The notes below the pieces were generated by a model. It ran no database searches, was not told the DNA's origin, and saw only the letters and a program-made list of their open reading frames with translations. The position numbers and the translations under genes are program-made. A DNA stretch of 64,000 nucleotides from an uncultured Candidatus Thioglobus sp. (lineage in GTDB: Bacteria > Pseudomonadota > Gammaproteobacteria > PS1 > Pseudothioglobaceae): positions 62,001 through 126,000 of the forward strand of contig FXLX01000002.1 of the NCBI GenBank assembly GCA_900180385.1, written 5' to 3'. This document shows, in pieces, positions 35,815-45,499 of the stretch (positions within the stretch are counted from its first letter, which is position 1; each line of letters starts with the position of its first letter).

Positions 35815-36516
35815 ATGCTGTTTTTAAGATCACTACTGTATTTTTTAGGCTCAACTTTAGTACTAAGTTTTTTAGTTGCTCTAGCGCTATCTTTATTCTT
35901 TTTGCCAGTTAAATATCGTTACGGTATTTTATCAAAGTGGGCATTATTTTGTATGTGGTGGCTAAAAATTACACTCAATATTAAACTTGAGGTTATTGGC
36001 AAAGAAAACATTCCAAATGCACCGAGTGTTATCGTCTCCAACCATCAATCTACATGGGAGACATTAGCCTTGCAAACTATTTTTCCTCATCAAACTTGGG
36101 TGCTGAAGCAAGAGTTACAACGGATTCCAATTTTTGGATGGGGTCTGATTTTACTTAAACCTATTATTATCAATCGCGGCGAAAAGCTTAAAGCTATTAA
36201 AAAAGTTATTAAACAAGGCTCTGCTCGAATAAAAGAAGGAATTTTTGTCGTAGTATTCCCTGAAGGAACACGCCAGCCCTATGGGCAGCTTGGCAAATAT
36301 CAAAATGGTGGTATGGTCATTGCTAAAAAAACAGGCTGCTTAATTGTACCAGTTTATCATAATGCTGGGAAAATATGGCCTAAAGGCAGTTTTACCAAGC
36401 AATCGGGCACCATTACAATGGTTATTGGGTCAGCAATAGATCCAGCTGGAAAAAATACATCTACCCTCACCAAAGAAGTGCGAGAGTGGACGCTCAATAT
36501 GGCGAAAAAATACTAA
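35815..36516 (+). CDS. plsC: 1-acyl-sn-glycerol-3-phosphate acyltransferase
   Basis: Inner-membrane acyltransferase making phosphatidic acid from lysophosphatidic acid. The 233 residues have two N-terminal hydrophobic segments. The acyltransferase motif I reads NHQSTWE, that is H77-x4-E82 where most family members have Asp, and motif III is FPEGTRQPYG (about 146). The Glu variant is also seen in some PlsC/Agpat proteins. It ends one base from the convergent TolC-like gene. Confidence 0.9.
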   Translation: MLFLRSLLYFLGSTLVLSFLVALALSLFFLPVKYRYGILSKWALFCMWWLKITLNIKLEVIGKENIPNAPSVIVSNHQSTWETLALQTIFPHQTWVLKQELQRIPIFGWGLILLKPIIINRGEKLKAIKKVIKQGSARIKEGIFVVVFPEGTRQPYGQLGKYQNGGMVIAKKTGCLIVPVYHNAGKIWPKGSFTKQSGTITMVIGSAIDPAGKNTSTLTKEVREWTLNMAKKY

Positions 36517-36517
36517 A

Positions 36518-37942
36518 TTAATTAGGTAGTAATCGGTCTAATAAACTGTCGTATTCAAGCTTGTTTTTATACAAACCGATTAGCATAATAACCTCCTCAA
36601 GTCGCAAATCTTGATAATCATCCATCTCACTAATAACAAATCTTATTTCACCTTGACCTTTAAAATATAGATTTAACTCATGATTAGGATCTAAAGTTTG
36701 TAATTGCTGTTCAATCAAAGAAAGTTGAATTTGACCTTGTTTAATATCAGTAGCAATCTTTTTAGCGTTAGCAATAATATCATTTAGTTTATTGTTGTAT
36801 TTAAGCTCAAACTGTCTAGATTTTAGCCGGTACTTATCCAGATATACCTGGTTGTTAATATCGCCACTGAGCGGATATGAGAATACAAGTTTTGCTTCAT
36901 ATTCAGTTTCAGTCGATTTGGAATAACTAGTATAGTTGCCTTTGTTATCATCCTTTGTGGCACTGATAGTAAAGTCAAAATCTGGCAATTTTGAATTTTT
37001 ATACGTCTCAATGGATCGATTATTTTTATGTATTTCAATATTAATTCGCCTTAAATCTCTCACCATAGTCTGGCAATACTGATCAAGATTGTCAATTAGA
37101 TTAACACTAAATTGGCGCCCAAGTGTGGGTATATTTTTATCAACATTAAGTCCACTAACAGCGCTCAATAAAAGTGCATTTTGCGCTTTTAGTTTTGACT
37201 TTAAACTCAGCAATAAACGTTGATGTTTATCGATAGAGCGCTCTAAAATTTCCCTATCTCTTGTTTGTCCATCTGTCATCTGATCTTGCATACTAGACAA
37301 CCTATTGATGGTATTGCTAAGCACCTCTATTTGCCATTTATATTCTACCCAATCAATAAATTCAACCACTTTATTTTCAATAAAATCCTCTTGAACCTCT
37401 GCCAACACAAGCATCTCATCTTTATAATCTAATACTGCTAAATCGTAGGTTTTTTGATCAACAACACCATTTTGATTTTTAAGCAGTGGCAATGTCCAGC
37501 TCACACTCAAATCATCTAAATATTCAGCGGTATTTTTGTCAGTTTGATAGCCGTTCTTGTCATACATTTTTTCATTTTTAACAGGTAGCGATCGGTCAAA
37601 TGAAAAACTCAGCTCAGAACCATTACTAAAGAATTTTTTTGATAAGTCAGATGAGATTTTACGAACTTGCTGATTGGTGCTACGAGCATAATCAGTTGAA
37701 GATATGTAATCATACTTTAACTTGTTTTTATGAATACGACCGAACTCTGCACCAACACCCCAATCCCAATTAGAATAGTTAGCTCGATCACCAATCATTT
37801 CAATTTTCTTTATTTCAACATTAATCCTCTCTTTTTCAAAAAACTCATGACTTAATAACAGCTGATGCACAAAGTTATCTTGCGTATACGCACTAGCTGA
37901 CTGACTCAACATCAAGATAAGTATTGGTAACAAAAACATCAA
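36518..37942 (-). CDS. Orphan TolC-like outer membrane channel protein
   Basis: A 474-residue protein with a signal peptide (MFLLPILILMLSQSASA) and a pattern of long amphipathic helices alternating with short beta hairpins, typical of outer-membrane efflux proteins. The coiled-coil parts are about residues 180-270 and 345-440. FSYPLSGDINNQVYLDKYRLKSR in the second half is the typical post-strand helix start. No membrane-fusion or pump gene is nearby, so partners must be encoded elsewhere. Similarity to the family is by pattern only, and I cannot name a close relative. Confidence 0.65.
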   Translation of the reverse strand: MMFLLPILILMLSQSASAYTQDNFVHQLLLSHEFFEKERINVEIKKIEMIGDRANYSNWDWGVGAEFGRIHKNKLKYDYISSTDYARSTNQQVRKISSDLSKKFFSNGSELSFSFDRSLPVKNEKMYDKNGYQTDKNTAEYLDDLSVSWTLPLLKNQNGVVDQKTYDLAVLDYKDEMLVLAEVQEDFIENKVVEFIDWVEYKWQIEVLSNTINRLSSMQDQMTDGQTRDREILERSIDKHQRLLLSLKSKLKAQNALLLSAVSGLNVDKNIPTLGRQFSVNLIDNLDQYCQTMVRDLRRINIEIHKNNRSIETYKNSKLPDFDFTISATKDDNKGNYTSYSKSTETEYEAKLVFSYPLSGDINNQVYLDKYRLKSRQFELKYNNKLNDIIANAKKIATDIKQGQIQLSLIEQQLQTLDPNHELNLYFKGQGEIRFVISEMDDYQDLRLEEVIMLIGLYKNKLEYDSLLDRLLPN

Positions 37943-38050
37943 TATGACCTATTTAAATTAACTAATTATAAGTAAGATTAATTTCATATAAATATTCATT
38001 AATCATACTATTTTTGGTAAAATTGTCAAGTTATTTAATGATAGTAAAAG

Positions 38051-38560
38051 ATGCAGGGAATACCAGCTAATATAAAACTTTTAAGCTTTGCCAAAAAAGG
38101 ATTGATTTTTTCACAGACATACTCTGTTAAAGACTTCCCCAGAATTAGCGAAATTGTGACCAACTCTGGCGACAAGGTTTCAGTTGAATTAAATTTTTAT
38201 ATTGAGAACAATAGAATCCCTTGTATTGAAGGTCAGGTTAAATTAGAGGTTGCACTAGATTGCCAGCGCTGCCTAAATGAAGTTAAACTTCAGTTAAATC
38301 TTGTTTTCAAATTGGCTTTTATTATTCATGAAAATCAAGCTGAAGAATTAGATCCAAGCTTTGAGACAATTCTGAATGCAGATGAAGAATTTTCAACAAT
38401 AGAATTTATAACGGATGAGGTGCTAATAACCATTCCAATGATACCGATGCATTCACACGAATGCCAATCGTACAAGGATATAATCCCAGTAATAGAGCAA
38501 GAGCGTGTAAACCCTTTTGCAGTTTTAGAACAATTAAAAAAATCAAACAGGAGTCAATAA
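38051..38560 (+). CDS. yceD: YceD/DUF177-family protein
   Basis: A 169-residue protein of the DUF177 family, linked to 23S rRNA accumulation in bacteria and plants. The conserved core [12 protein letters not shown] (about residues 75-86) and [18 protein letters not shown] are visible, as is the family's place just before rpmF. It starts the operon yceD-rpmF-plsX-fabH. Confidence 0.9.
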   Translation: MQGIPANIKLLSFAKKGLIFSQTYSVKDFPRISEIVTNSGDKVSVELNFYIENNRIPCIEGQVKLEVALDCQRCLNEVKLQLNLVFKLAFIIHENQAEELDPSFETILNADEEFSTIEFITDEVLITIPMIPMHSHECQSYKDIIPVIEQERVNPFAVLEQLKKSNRSQ

Positions 38561-38561
38561 A

Positions 38562-38756
38562 ATGGCAGTACAAAAAAGTAGAAAAACCCCTTCAAAAAGA
38601 GGTATGCGTCGTTCACATAACGCACTAACAGGTCCAACATTATCAGAAGATCAAGAAACTGGTGAAATCCATTTACGTCACCATGTTACTGCTGATGGTT
38701 ACTACCGTGGCAAAAAGGTTATCAACACTAAAGACGTTCAAGAAGTAGAAGCTTAA
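38562..38756 (+). CDS. rpmF: Ribosomal protein bL32
   Basis: A 64-residue basic protein starting [20 protein letters not shown], the conserved bL32 N-terminus. It lies near the peptidyl transferase region of the large subunit. One base separates it from yceD, with AGGAG in the end of yceD. Confidence 0.97.
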   Translation: MAVQKSRKTPSKRGMRRSHNALTGPTLSEDQETGEIHLRHHVTADGYYRGKKVINTKDVQEVEA

Positions 38757-38763
38757 ACCCTCT

Positions 38764-39786
38764 ATGACTATTAAGGTATCAATTGATGCCTCAGGGGGAG
38801 ATCATGGGATACCTGTTACCATAGCGGCAGGTATTAAAGCTCTGAGTGTGTTTCAGGACCTACAATTAACGTTCGTAGGTGATCAAACAACTATTCAGGC
38901 CGAAATCAAGAAACACCCTTCTTCTAGAAAAATTTCCGACAGAATTCAAGTTGTTCATGCTACTGAAGTAGTACTTATGAATGAGTCCCCTGCTATCGCC
39001 TTGCGAAAGAAGAAAAACTCTTCTATGCGTGTAGCAATCAACCTCGTTAAATCAAACGATGTAGATGCTTGTGTTAGTGCTGGAAATACTGGCGCACTTA
39101 TGGCTATTTCTCGCTTTGTTTTAAAAACCATTAAAGGTATCGATCGACCTGCAATCATGGGGCGCATGCCCACTATGACAGGTCATACACACATGTTAGA
39201 TCTTGGTGCAAATGTCGACTCAAGTCCGCAAGCTCTATTAGAATTTGCAACAATGGGGTCAACTGCTGTTGAGCAAACTGAAGATATTAAAAATCCTACA
39301 ATTGGTCTTTTGAACATTGGCGAAGAAGACATAAAGGGCAACGATAAAATCAAAAAAACATCAGCTTTATTAAAGGCTTCAAACTTGAATTATCATGGCT
39401 TTGTTGAAGGCGATGATATTTACAAAGGCACTGTTGATCTAGTTGTCTGTGATGGCTTTGAAGGTAATATTGCCCTTAAAGCCAGTGAAGGCGTAGCCAG
39501 TATGATGGGACACTATCTTAAGCGTGCCTTTACTCGAAATTGGACAACTAAAATTGTTGCACTCATTGCCACTCCAGTATTAAAAGATTTTAAATCTAGT
39601 CTTGATCCAGGAAAATACAACGGTGCCAGCTTGTTGGGTTTACGCGGTATTGTAGTTAAAAGCCACGGTGGTGCGAATGTTGAATCATTTTTTGTGGCAA
39701 TATCTGAAGCTTATCTTGAAGCAAATACAAATATTATTGATAAAATATCTGAACAAGTCTCTAAAGAATTAAAAAACAATGAATAA
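38764..39786 (+). CDS. plsX: Phosphate acyltransferase PlsX
   Basis: Makes acyl-phosphate from acyl-ACP as the first step of the PlsX/PlsY route to phosphatidic acid. The 340 residues show SIDASGGDHGIPVTIAAG, ALRKKKNSSMRVAI, SAGNTGALMA and VVKSHGGAN, all family blocks. It overlaps fabH by eight bases. With plsC at 35815, two acyltransfer steps of phospholipid synthesis are in the window. Confidence 0.96.
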   Translation: MTIKVSIDASGGDHGIPVTIAAGIKALSVFQDLQLTFVGDQTTIQAEIKKHPSSRKISDRIQVVHATEVVLMNESPAIALRKKKNSSMRVAINLVKSNDVDACVSAGNTGALMAISRFVLKTIKGIDRPAIMGRMPTMTGHTHMLDLGANVDSSPQALLEFATMGSTAVEQTEDIKNPTIGLLNIGEEDIKGNDKIKKTSALLKASNLNYHGFVEGDDIYKGTVDLVVCDGFEGNIALKASEGVASMMGHYLKRAFTRNWTTKIVALIATPVLKDFKSSLDPGKYNGASLLGLRGIVVKSHGGANVESFFVAISEAYLEANTNIIDKISEQVSKELKNNE

Positions 39787-40723
39787 ATTTGCTCGAATTA
39801 TTGGTACTGGCAGTTATTTACCGCCAACCATTATTACTAACGATGACCTGTCAAAAACCATTGATACTACTGATGAGTGGATTACTACTCGAACAGGTAT
39901 TAAGCAGCGTCATCGCGTTACCACTGAAAGCACTTGTGATTTAGCCAAGATTGCTTCTAATAAAGCGCTTGAAATGGCTGGTATTGATGCATCTGAATTA
40001 GACTTAATCATTCTTGCAACAACAACACCAGATAAAATATTCCCTGCAACTGCAACCATATTGCAAAATGAAATTGGCGCCTCATGTCCTGCATTTGACT
40101 TACAATCTGTATGCTCAGGCTTTGTATTTGCGCTAACCACGGCAGAGCAGTATATTAAAACTGGCGCCGCTAATAAAGTATTAGTAGTTGGTAGTGAAAC
40201 CCTATCTAGAATCGTTGATTGGAGTGATCGTTCAACGGCCATTCTATTTGGCGATGGCGCTGGTGCTGTGATTTTAAGTGGTAGTGAAGAAACTGGCATA
40301 CTCCACTCTAAATTATTCAGTGATGGTAACTATCTATCTTCACTACAAGTGAGTAATAATTTTATCAATGAAACTGGTTTTATTGAAATGGCTGGCAATG
40401 AAGTCTTCAAAATTGCTGTTAGCCGCCTATCCTCTCTTGCAGAAGAAACACTAGCTGATGCCGGTATGAGCACTGAAGAGCTTGACTGGATGGTGCCTCA
40501 TCAAGCAAATATTCGTATCATATCAGCGGTAGCTAAACGTATAAAAACACCAATGGACAAGGTTATTGTTACACTAGAAAATCATGGCAATACTTCCGCC
40601 GCTTCTATCCCACTAGCACTAGATACAGCTGTTCGCGATGGAAGAATTAAAAAAGGTGACAACCTACTAATGGAAGGTATAGGTGGTGGTTTTAGTTGGG
40701 GCAGTGTTTTAGTTCAATTCTAA
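39779..40723 (+). CDS. fabH: 3-oxoacyl-ACP synthase III
   Basis: Starts fatty acid synthesis by condensing acetyl-CoA with malonyl-ACP. The catalytic triad is complete: C112 in LQSVCSGF, His in MVPHQANIRI (about 240) and Asn in ENHGNTSAASIP (about 270). Length 314 is typical. It is the last gene of its operon and its last four bases overlap the opposite-strand ispA gene; fabD and fabG are not here. Confidence 0.96.
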   Translation: MNKFARIIGTGSYLPPTIITNDDLSKTIDTTDEWITTRTGIKQRHRVTTESTCDLAKIASNKALEMAGIDASELDLIILATTTPDKIFPATATILQNEIGASCPAFDLQSVCSGFVFALTTAEQYIKTGAANKVLVVGSETLSRIVDWSDRSTAILFGDGAGAVILSGSEETGILHSKLFSDGNYLSSLQVSNNFINETGFIEMAGNEVFKIAVSRLSSLAEETLADAGMSTEELDWMVPHQANIRIISAVAKRIKTPMDKVIVTLENHGNTSAASIPLALDTAVRDGRIKKGDNLLMEGIGGGFSWGSVLVQF

Positions 40724-41571
40724 AACGACCTTGTTTGTAACTTTTGAATTAAAGCTTGCAAACTTTGCGCATCAACACTCAACAACTCTAAAACACTGCT
40801 AGCTTTTTTATATAACGCCTGATAAGACTGCTTGGATTCTGACAAACCAATAATCGACGGATAAGTTGGTTTATTTTTATCACTGTCTGAATGCTGATTT
40901 TTTCCCAATACACCTACCGGCGCCTCAACATCTAAAACATCATCTTGTATCTGATAAGCTAAGCCAATATCTTGAGAGAATTCTCTCAAGATATTACGAT
41001 CTTCTACTGAGCATTTCGCAGTAATAGCGCCCAAATCAACTGCGCAACTTAATAAAGCGCCTGTTTTTTTTCGATGCATATTTTCAAGCACTGAGACATC
41101 AACTGACTGACTGACAATTGATAAATCAATTGCCTGGCCTTCAGCCATCTCGAAAGCCGCATGAGTAAGTGCTGATAACAACCCTATCTTTATTTCACTA
41201 TCTAGCAAAGGATCATTAACCAACACTTCAAAGGCTAGCGCTTGAAGGCCATCACCCGCTAAAATTGCTTGCGCCTCATCAAAATATTTATGGCAAGCGG
41301 GCTGGTTATGGCGAATATCATCATCATCCATTGCTGGAAGATCATCATGAATTAACGAATAGGCGTGAATAAATTCAACAGAACAGGCGCTTGAATCTAC
41401 TTTATTCAAATCAGTGTCAAACAAGCTAGCAACGCAGTAGGTCAAAATTGGCCTAAAGCGCTTTCCACCCGCCAATACACTATAACGCATAGCCTCGGCA
41501 AGAGAGCCCTGGGTTGATAGATAATTATCAAGTTTAGAATTTACTCGTACAACATGCGTGTCAAATTGCAT
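40720..41571 (-). CDS. ispA: Farnesyl diphosphate synthase (polyprenyl synthetase)
   Basis: Chain-elongating prenyltransferase making farnesyl diphosphate from IPP and DMAPP. First Asp-rich motif DDLPAMDDDD (about 84-93), second QIQDDVLDVEA (about 220), and GGKRFRP near residue 35. Short-chain type, 283 residues. It follows xseB by nine bases, the usual proteobacterial xseB-ispA order, although dxs, the common third member, is absent. Confidence 0.93.
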   Translation of the reverse strand: MQFDTHVVRVNSKLDNYLSTQGSLAEAMRYSVLAGGKRFRPILTYCVASLFDTDLNKVDSSACSVEFIHAYSLIHDDLPAMDDDDIRHNQPACHKYFDEAQAILAGDGLQALAFEVLVNDPLLDSEIKIGLLSALTHAAFEMAEGQAIDLSIVSQSVDVSVLENMHRKKTGALLSCAVDLGAITAKCSVEDRNILREFSQDIGLAYQIQDDVLDVEAPVGVLGKNQHSDSDKNKPTYPSIIGLSESKQSYQALYKKASSVLELLSVDAQSLQALIQKLQTRSF

Positions 41572-41580
41572 AACAACTAA

Positions 41581-41805
41581 TTAAGAATCCTTAAACGCAG
41601 TTGCATTGCTGAAATCATCTTGTTGAGTAAGTTTTGAAATTTTCTGACTGGCATCATTGAGAGCCGTTTGGCAAGATTTTGTCAATTCAACACCTTTGGA
41701 AAAATACATCAAAGAATCTTCCAGGCTCAAATCGCCAGACTCCATAGTATTTACAATATCCTCTAGCTCGGTCAAGCCTTTATTAAAATCAAATTTTTTT
41801 GTCAT
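41581..41805 (-). CDS. xseB: Exodeoxyribonuclease VII small subunit
   Basis: A 74-residue helical protein with FNKGLTELEDIVNTMESGDLSLEDSL, the XseB family pattern, continuing FSKGVELTKSCQTALNDAS. It binds several-fold to XseA and is needed for single-strand exonuclease activity. xseA is not in the window. Confidence 0.93.
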   Translation of the reverse strand: MTKKFDFNKGLTELEDIVNTMESGDLSLEDSLMYFSKGVELTKSCQTALNDASQKISKLTQQDDFSNATAFKDS

Positions 41806-41808
41806 AGT

Positions 41809-42642
41809 TTATCGCTTGCCTCCACCGCCTGCTTGTACGAGTATTTTATCCATTATTCTACTGGGTAGTATTCTTTTCAACACAGCAAACAACTTAGTTG
41901 GGAAAGTCACCCAGTAACGAATCTTTGCCTTGGGCGATCTTAAAGCATGCAAGGTACATTTTAAAATTGATTCTGCTGGCAATGTATAATCAGCCAGTTT
42001 ATCTGACTTTAGACGCTCAATCATTTTCTTGTAATTTGATTGATAATCACTATTTTTCATATCAATATTATCTTTAAATGCTAAGTATGCATTTATCCTA
42101 AATTTTGATTCAATCGGTCCTGGCTGAATTAAAGACAATTGAATATTCGTATTCATCAATTCAAGTCTTAGGGTGTCTGCCAACCCTTCTATTGCAAATT
42201 TTGATGCGTTATACGGACCACGAAAAGGCATTGCCACAAAACCTAAGACTGAGCTCAAATAAATAATTCTTCCGCTGTTGGCGCATTTCATACCTGGTAA
42301 TACTAGATTGGTTAATTCATGCCAGCCAAATACGTTGGCTTGAAACTGCGCTTCAAGTGTTTTTCTAGAAACATCTTCCAAGGCACCTACCTGTCCATAA
42401 GCACCATTATGAATTAATCCATACAATTCATTAACTTGCTTATAAATAGCTTTTGTCGCTTGTTTGATTGACTTTGAAGAGCTAAGATCTAATTGATAAG
42501 AATCAAAGCCTAATTGAATTAACATTTCTACATCTTGAGTTTTTCTTGCTGTGGCGAAAACACGATAGCCAGCTTGTTTTAAACCTTGCGCAAGGCACAG
42601 GCCAATACCACTTGAGCAGCCTGTAATTAAGACCGCTTGCAT
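41809..42642 (-). CDS. Short-chain dehydrogenase
   Basis: A 277-residue SDR with TGCSSGIGLCLAQ (residues 7-19), HNGAYGQVG, ISSV-like YLSSVLGF and the catalytic GPYNASKFA (about 150). The C-terminus is basic (LKRILPSRIMDKILVQAGGGGKR), suggesting membrane-surface contact. The substrate is unknown; related proteins are listed as retinol- or sphingolipid-type dehydrogenases. It is placed between pcnB (one-base overlap) and xseB. Confidence 0.8.
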   Translation of the reverse strand: MQAVLITGCSSGIGLCLAQGLKQAGYRVFATARKTQDVEMLIQLGFDSYQLDLSSSKSIKQATKAIYKQVNELYGLIHNGAYGQVGALEDVSRKTLEAQFQANVFGWHELTNLVLPGMKCANSGRIIYLSSVLGFVAMPFRGPYNASKFAIEGLADTLRLELMNTNIQLSLIQPGPIESKFRINAYLAFKDNIDMKNSDYQSNYKKMIERLKSDKLADYTLPAESILKCTLHALRSPKAKIRYWVTFPTKLFAVLKRILPSRIMDKILVQAGGGGKR

Positions 42643-43889
42643 TATTTTGATCGAGGATTTTTTCGCTCTGAATGGGTATCCTCAGGCTTGTGCCCTACTT
42701 GAGCCTTCGTCCAAAAATCAGCAACTGACTTCAGCTCTGGATTGATACTTTGTGACCGCAGTACTAAAAAATCATACGCCATACGAAAACCTTTGCTTGC
42801 CAACATATCCTCAACCTTCTTCGGTTGCATTTTTTCAAGCTTGGTTTGCGTCATCCAAGTCTCTTTGATGCGTGCTGTTAGCCATCTTGGTAATGAGACT
42901 TGCTTTATTTGATTAATAATAACTTCTTCTGATGCTTGACTCATTGCTAAATAAATACTTTTTTGCTTCTGTTTAATTAGTTGGTAGCGCTCATTTTGAG
43001 CTTGCCATAAAAATACAGCGAACAAAAAAGCAGGTGTAACAGGTTTATTCATTTTGATTCTATTTGAGGTGTTATTAAGCGCAATCTTAATAAAATCATT
43101 CTTACGAGTTTGCTTAAACAAATGCCTTAATAGGTCGTATTTTTCCAGGCGTTCGTAAACTTTAAAACCATATTCATTATGAAATAACTTAAGACATTCT
43201 TCGTATAGTCTGGCTGGCGATATATTGCTGAGTAAAGGTGCCTGCTGATGAATGGCTGATTTGATTTCATCACTTAACTCAAAATTAAGTTTTGTTTGAA
43301 ATCTAACTGCTCTAATCATACGAACAGGATCTTCTTCAAACCGAACTAACGGCTCACCAATGATATGAATTTGACGAGAATCAATATCTTCCAATCCGCC
43401 AATATAGTCAAGCACCTCTTCAGTACGAACATCATAGTACAATGCATTAACTCTAAAATCACGGCGAATAACATCTTCTTCAATTTTTCCGTAACAATTA
43501 TCTCGGACAATAACACCACTTTTTGCTGTTTTAACTTGGCCAGATCTAAAAGTTGCCACCTCTAAATATTTTCTTGCTGAGAACATCACATGCACTAAAC
43601 GAAAACGCCTACCAATTAAACGGGAGCGTTTAAATAATTTGTTAACCTGTTCAGGCTTGGCATTAGTAGCAATATCAAAATCTTTAGGTTTTAGATCTAA
43701 TAATAGATCGCGCACACAACCACCGACGAGATAAACTTCAAACCCTGCTTTTGCAATGGTTTGAACAACTTTAAGCGCATCTCTGTCGATCAACCTCTTA
43801 TCAAAGTTGACTTTTTTTCGAACAGGATTCGAGCTTTTTTTTCTACGAAATATGTTGAAGATCGACAATCGGCTTTGGACTCCACCCAT
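42642..43889 (-). CDS. pcnB: Poly(A) polymerase I
   Basis: Nucleotidyltransferase adding poly(A) tails that speed RNA decay. The N-terminal catalytic domain has [16 protein letters not shown] and [10 protein letters not shown] (metal aspartates), then [27 protein letters not shown] and [13 protein letters not shown]. The C-terminus is basic. Class is PcnB rather than CCA-adding enzyme by the RRFRLVHV and length. The start is uncertain: the ATG at 43889 lies inside queF, with no ribosome site. The in-frame TTG at 43868, with GGTGGAG ahead of it, is an attractive alternative. The frame itself is open as far as 43937. Confidence 0.88.
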   Translation of the reverse strand: MGGVQSRLSIFNIFRRKKSSNPVRKKVNFDKRLIDRDALKVVQTIAKAGFEVYLVGGCVRDLLLDLKPKDFDIATNAKPEQVNKLFKRSRLIGRRFRLVHVMFSARKYLEVATFRSGQVKTAKSGVIVRDNCYGKIEEDVIRRDFRVNALYYDVRTEEVLDYIGGLEDIDSRQIHIIGEPLVRFEEDPVRMIRAVRFQTKLNFELSDEIKSAIHQQAPLLSNISPARLYEECLKLFHNEYGFKVYERLEKYDLLRHLFKQTRKNDFIKIALNNTSNRIKMNKPVTPAFLFAVFLWQAQNERYQLIKQKQKSIYLAMSQASEEVIINQIKQVSLPRWLTARIKETWMTQTKLEKMQPKKVEDMLASKGFRMAYDFLVLRSQSINPELKSVADFWTKAQVGHKPEDTHSERKNPRSK

Positions 43890-44241
43890 TTTGCTGGTGT
43901 TCGGCAATAACAGACGTATAAACGCCGCCACGAACATTGAAAATAGCTTTTAAACGCATAAATCTAGGATTGGTTGCGCTAACTAAATCATTTAAAATTT
44001 CGTTAGTAACCGCCTCATGAAAGGCACCTTCATCACGAAATGACCAAATATACATTTTTAAAGATTTGAGCTCAACACACGCTTGATCGGCAATATATTC
44101 CAAATGCAGTGTGGCAAAATCAGGCTGTCCAGTTTTAGGACAAAGGCAAGTGAACTCTGGCATATCGATTTGAATAACAAAATCACGCTCAGGATTCGGA
44201 TTGTCAAAAACTTCAAGTTCTTTACTAGGCTGTGAAGACAT
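43843..44241 (-). CDS. queF: NADPH-dependent 7-cyano-7-deazaguanine reductase
   Basis: Reduces preQ0 to preQ1 in queuosine synthesis. The 132-residue, short (unimodular) form has the nucleophile C34 in [31 protein letters not shown], and the E-S-K-S-like pattern of the tunnel-fold family. Its 3' end overlaps the predicted pcnB start by 47 bp. No other queuosine gene is in the window. Confidence 0.95.
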   Translation of the reverse strand: MSSQPSKELEVFDNPNPERDFVIQIDMPEFTCLCPKTGQPDFATLHLEYIADQACVELKSLKMYIWSFRDEGAFHEAVTNEILNDLVSATNPRFMRLKAIFNVRGGVYTSVIAEHQQNGWSPKPIVDLQHIS

Positions 44242-44304
44242 GGTTTCTTTTAGAGGAAAATGACGCTATTTTACACATCTATGGGCAAGGTTGAAATAGC
44301 GTTG

Positions 44305-45450
44305 TTAAAAAGGTTTGTCGATCAGTCGAGTGAACTTTCCATGACGATAAGCATAAAACACAGCAATTACTAGCAATACTAACAGATGAACCCACCACAA
44401 ACCCACTATAGGTAACAACTCTCCGCGCTCTAGACTAGATTTTGCCACCAATAGCGCATTGTTGTAAATAATAAATACCAATACACCAACTAACACGCCT
44501 AAATTTTTTCCACCACGTGGCGAGGCCTTTCCCAGCAAGATGCCAAAAATAGACAAAATTAACACACTGATCGGCTGGGAAAGTCGCCATTGCCATTCAG
44601 CTATTTCTTTAACGTCGCTGGAAAATAATAAATCAAAGGTTGGTTTCGACTCTGTTTTGGTAATGGCACTATCTTTTTGCTGCTTACTGCCATCAATAAT
44701 CTGTAGATCATACTGATCAAAATTTAAGATTTTTTTATTGGCCTCTGTCGGAAATCCATGATAACGCGTGCCATCTTTTAGACGTAAATAAACACTTTTG
44801 GTACTACTGTTTGTATATTTTTGCGCTTGAGTGGCCAAAGTAATTACCGGCTCATTATCTGCCATTGCATAAATAAAGATATCCTCCATGTCTTGATCTG
44901 ACTCACCATCAATTGATTTTACTTTTGATGCGTAAAAAACCAATTCACCATTTTTGAATTCTTGAAATTCACCCTCTTTAATAAAAGAAAATTCAGAGGC
45001 ATTTTCACTACGATCCATGATTATACTACGCTGCTCTTTTGACCAAGGAATAGCAATGGTAGTTAAAAACAAGATAAAGATAAAGATAAAGATAGTCACA
45101 GGCTGAATAAACACCATAAAGTGCTTATCACCAACACCTAGAGAGTTCATTACTATGGCCTCAGAATCTTTATAGGATTTACTGACAGCAAGAATAATTG
45201 CCAAAAACAAGGATAGAGAAATAATCAGTGGTACATCTCGCACCATCTTAAATCCAATAATAGACATAAGATCCGCAACAGGAATATTTTGCTGCATACT
45301 TTCTTTAATCACCAGCACCAGCTGATTGCCAAAAACAACCAATCCAATCACAATAAATACAGCCGCTAAAAACATTAACACTTGACGCATTAAGTACTTA
45401 GCTAAAATGTTATTTTGGAGTTTTAGGGCTTTACTAAAAGATATTTTCAT
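44305..45450 (-). CDS. lptF: LPS export permease LptF
   Basis: Inner-membrane subunit of the LptB2FGC lipopolysaccharide extractor. The 381 residues show three membrane segments at each end and a periplasmic beta-jellyroll between (about 130-275). The GGKNLGVLVGVLVFIIYNNAL block near residue 315 and the AIPWSKEQRS region are typical LptF. Its usual partner lptG does not follow; queF does. Confidence 0.88.
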   Translation of the reverse strand: MKISFSKALKLQNNILAKYLMRQVLMFLAAVFIVIGLVVFGNQLVLVIKESMQQNIPVADLMSIIGFKMVRDVPLIISLSLFLAIILAVSKSYKDSEAIVMNSLGVGDKHFMVFIQPVTIFIFIFILFLTTIAIPWSKEQRSIIMDRSENASEFSFIKEGEFQEFKNGELVFYASKVKSIDGESDQDMEDIFIYAMADNEPVITLATQAQKYTNSSTKSVYLRLKDGTRYHGFPTEANKKILNFDQYDLQIIDGSKQQKDSAITKTESKPTFDLLFSSDVKEIAEWQWRLSQPISVLILSIFGILLGKASPRGGKNLGVLVGVLVFIIYNNALLVAKSSLERGELLPIVGLWWVHLLVLLVIAVFYAYRHGKFTRLIDKPF

Positions 45451-45499
45451 AAGGTTTAAAACTAGGATTAAATGCTAGTATAAACCATGAATAATGTAT

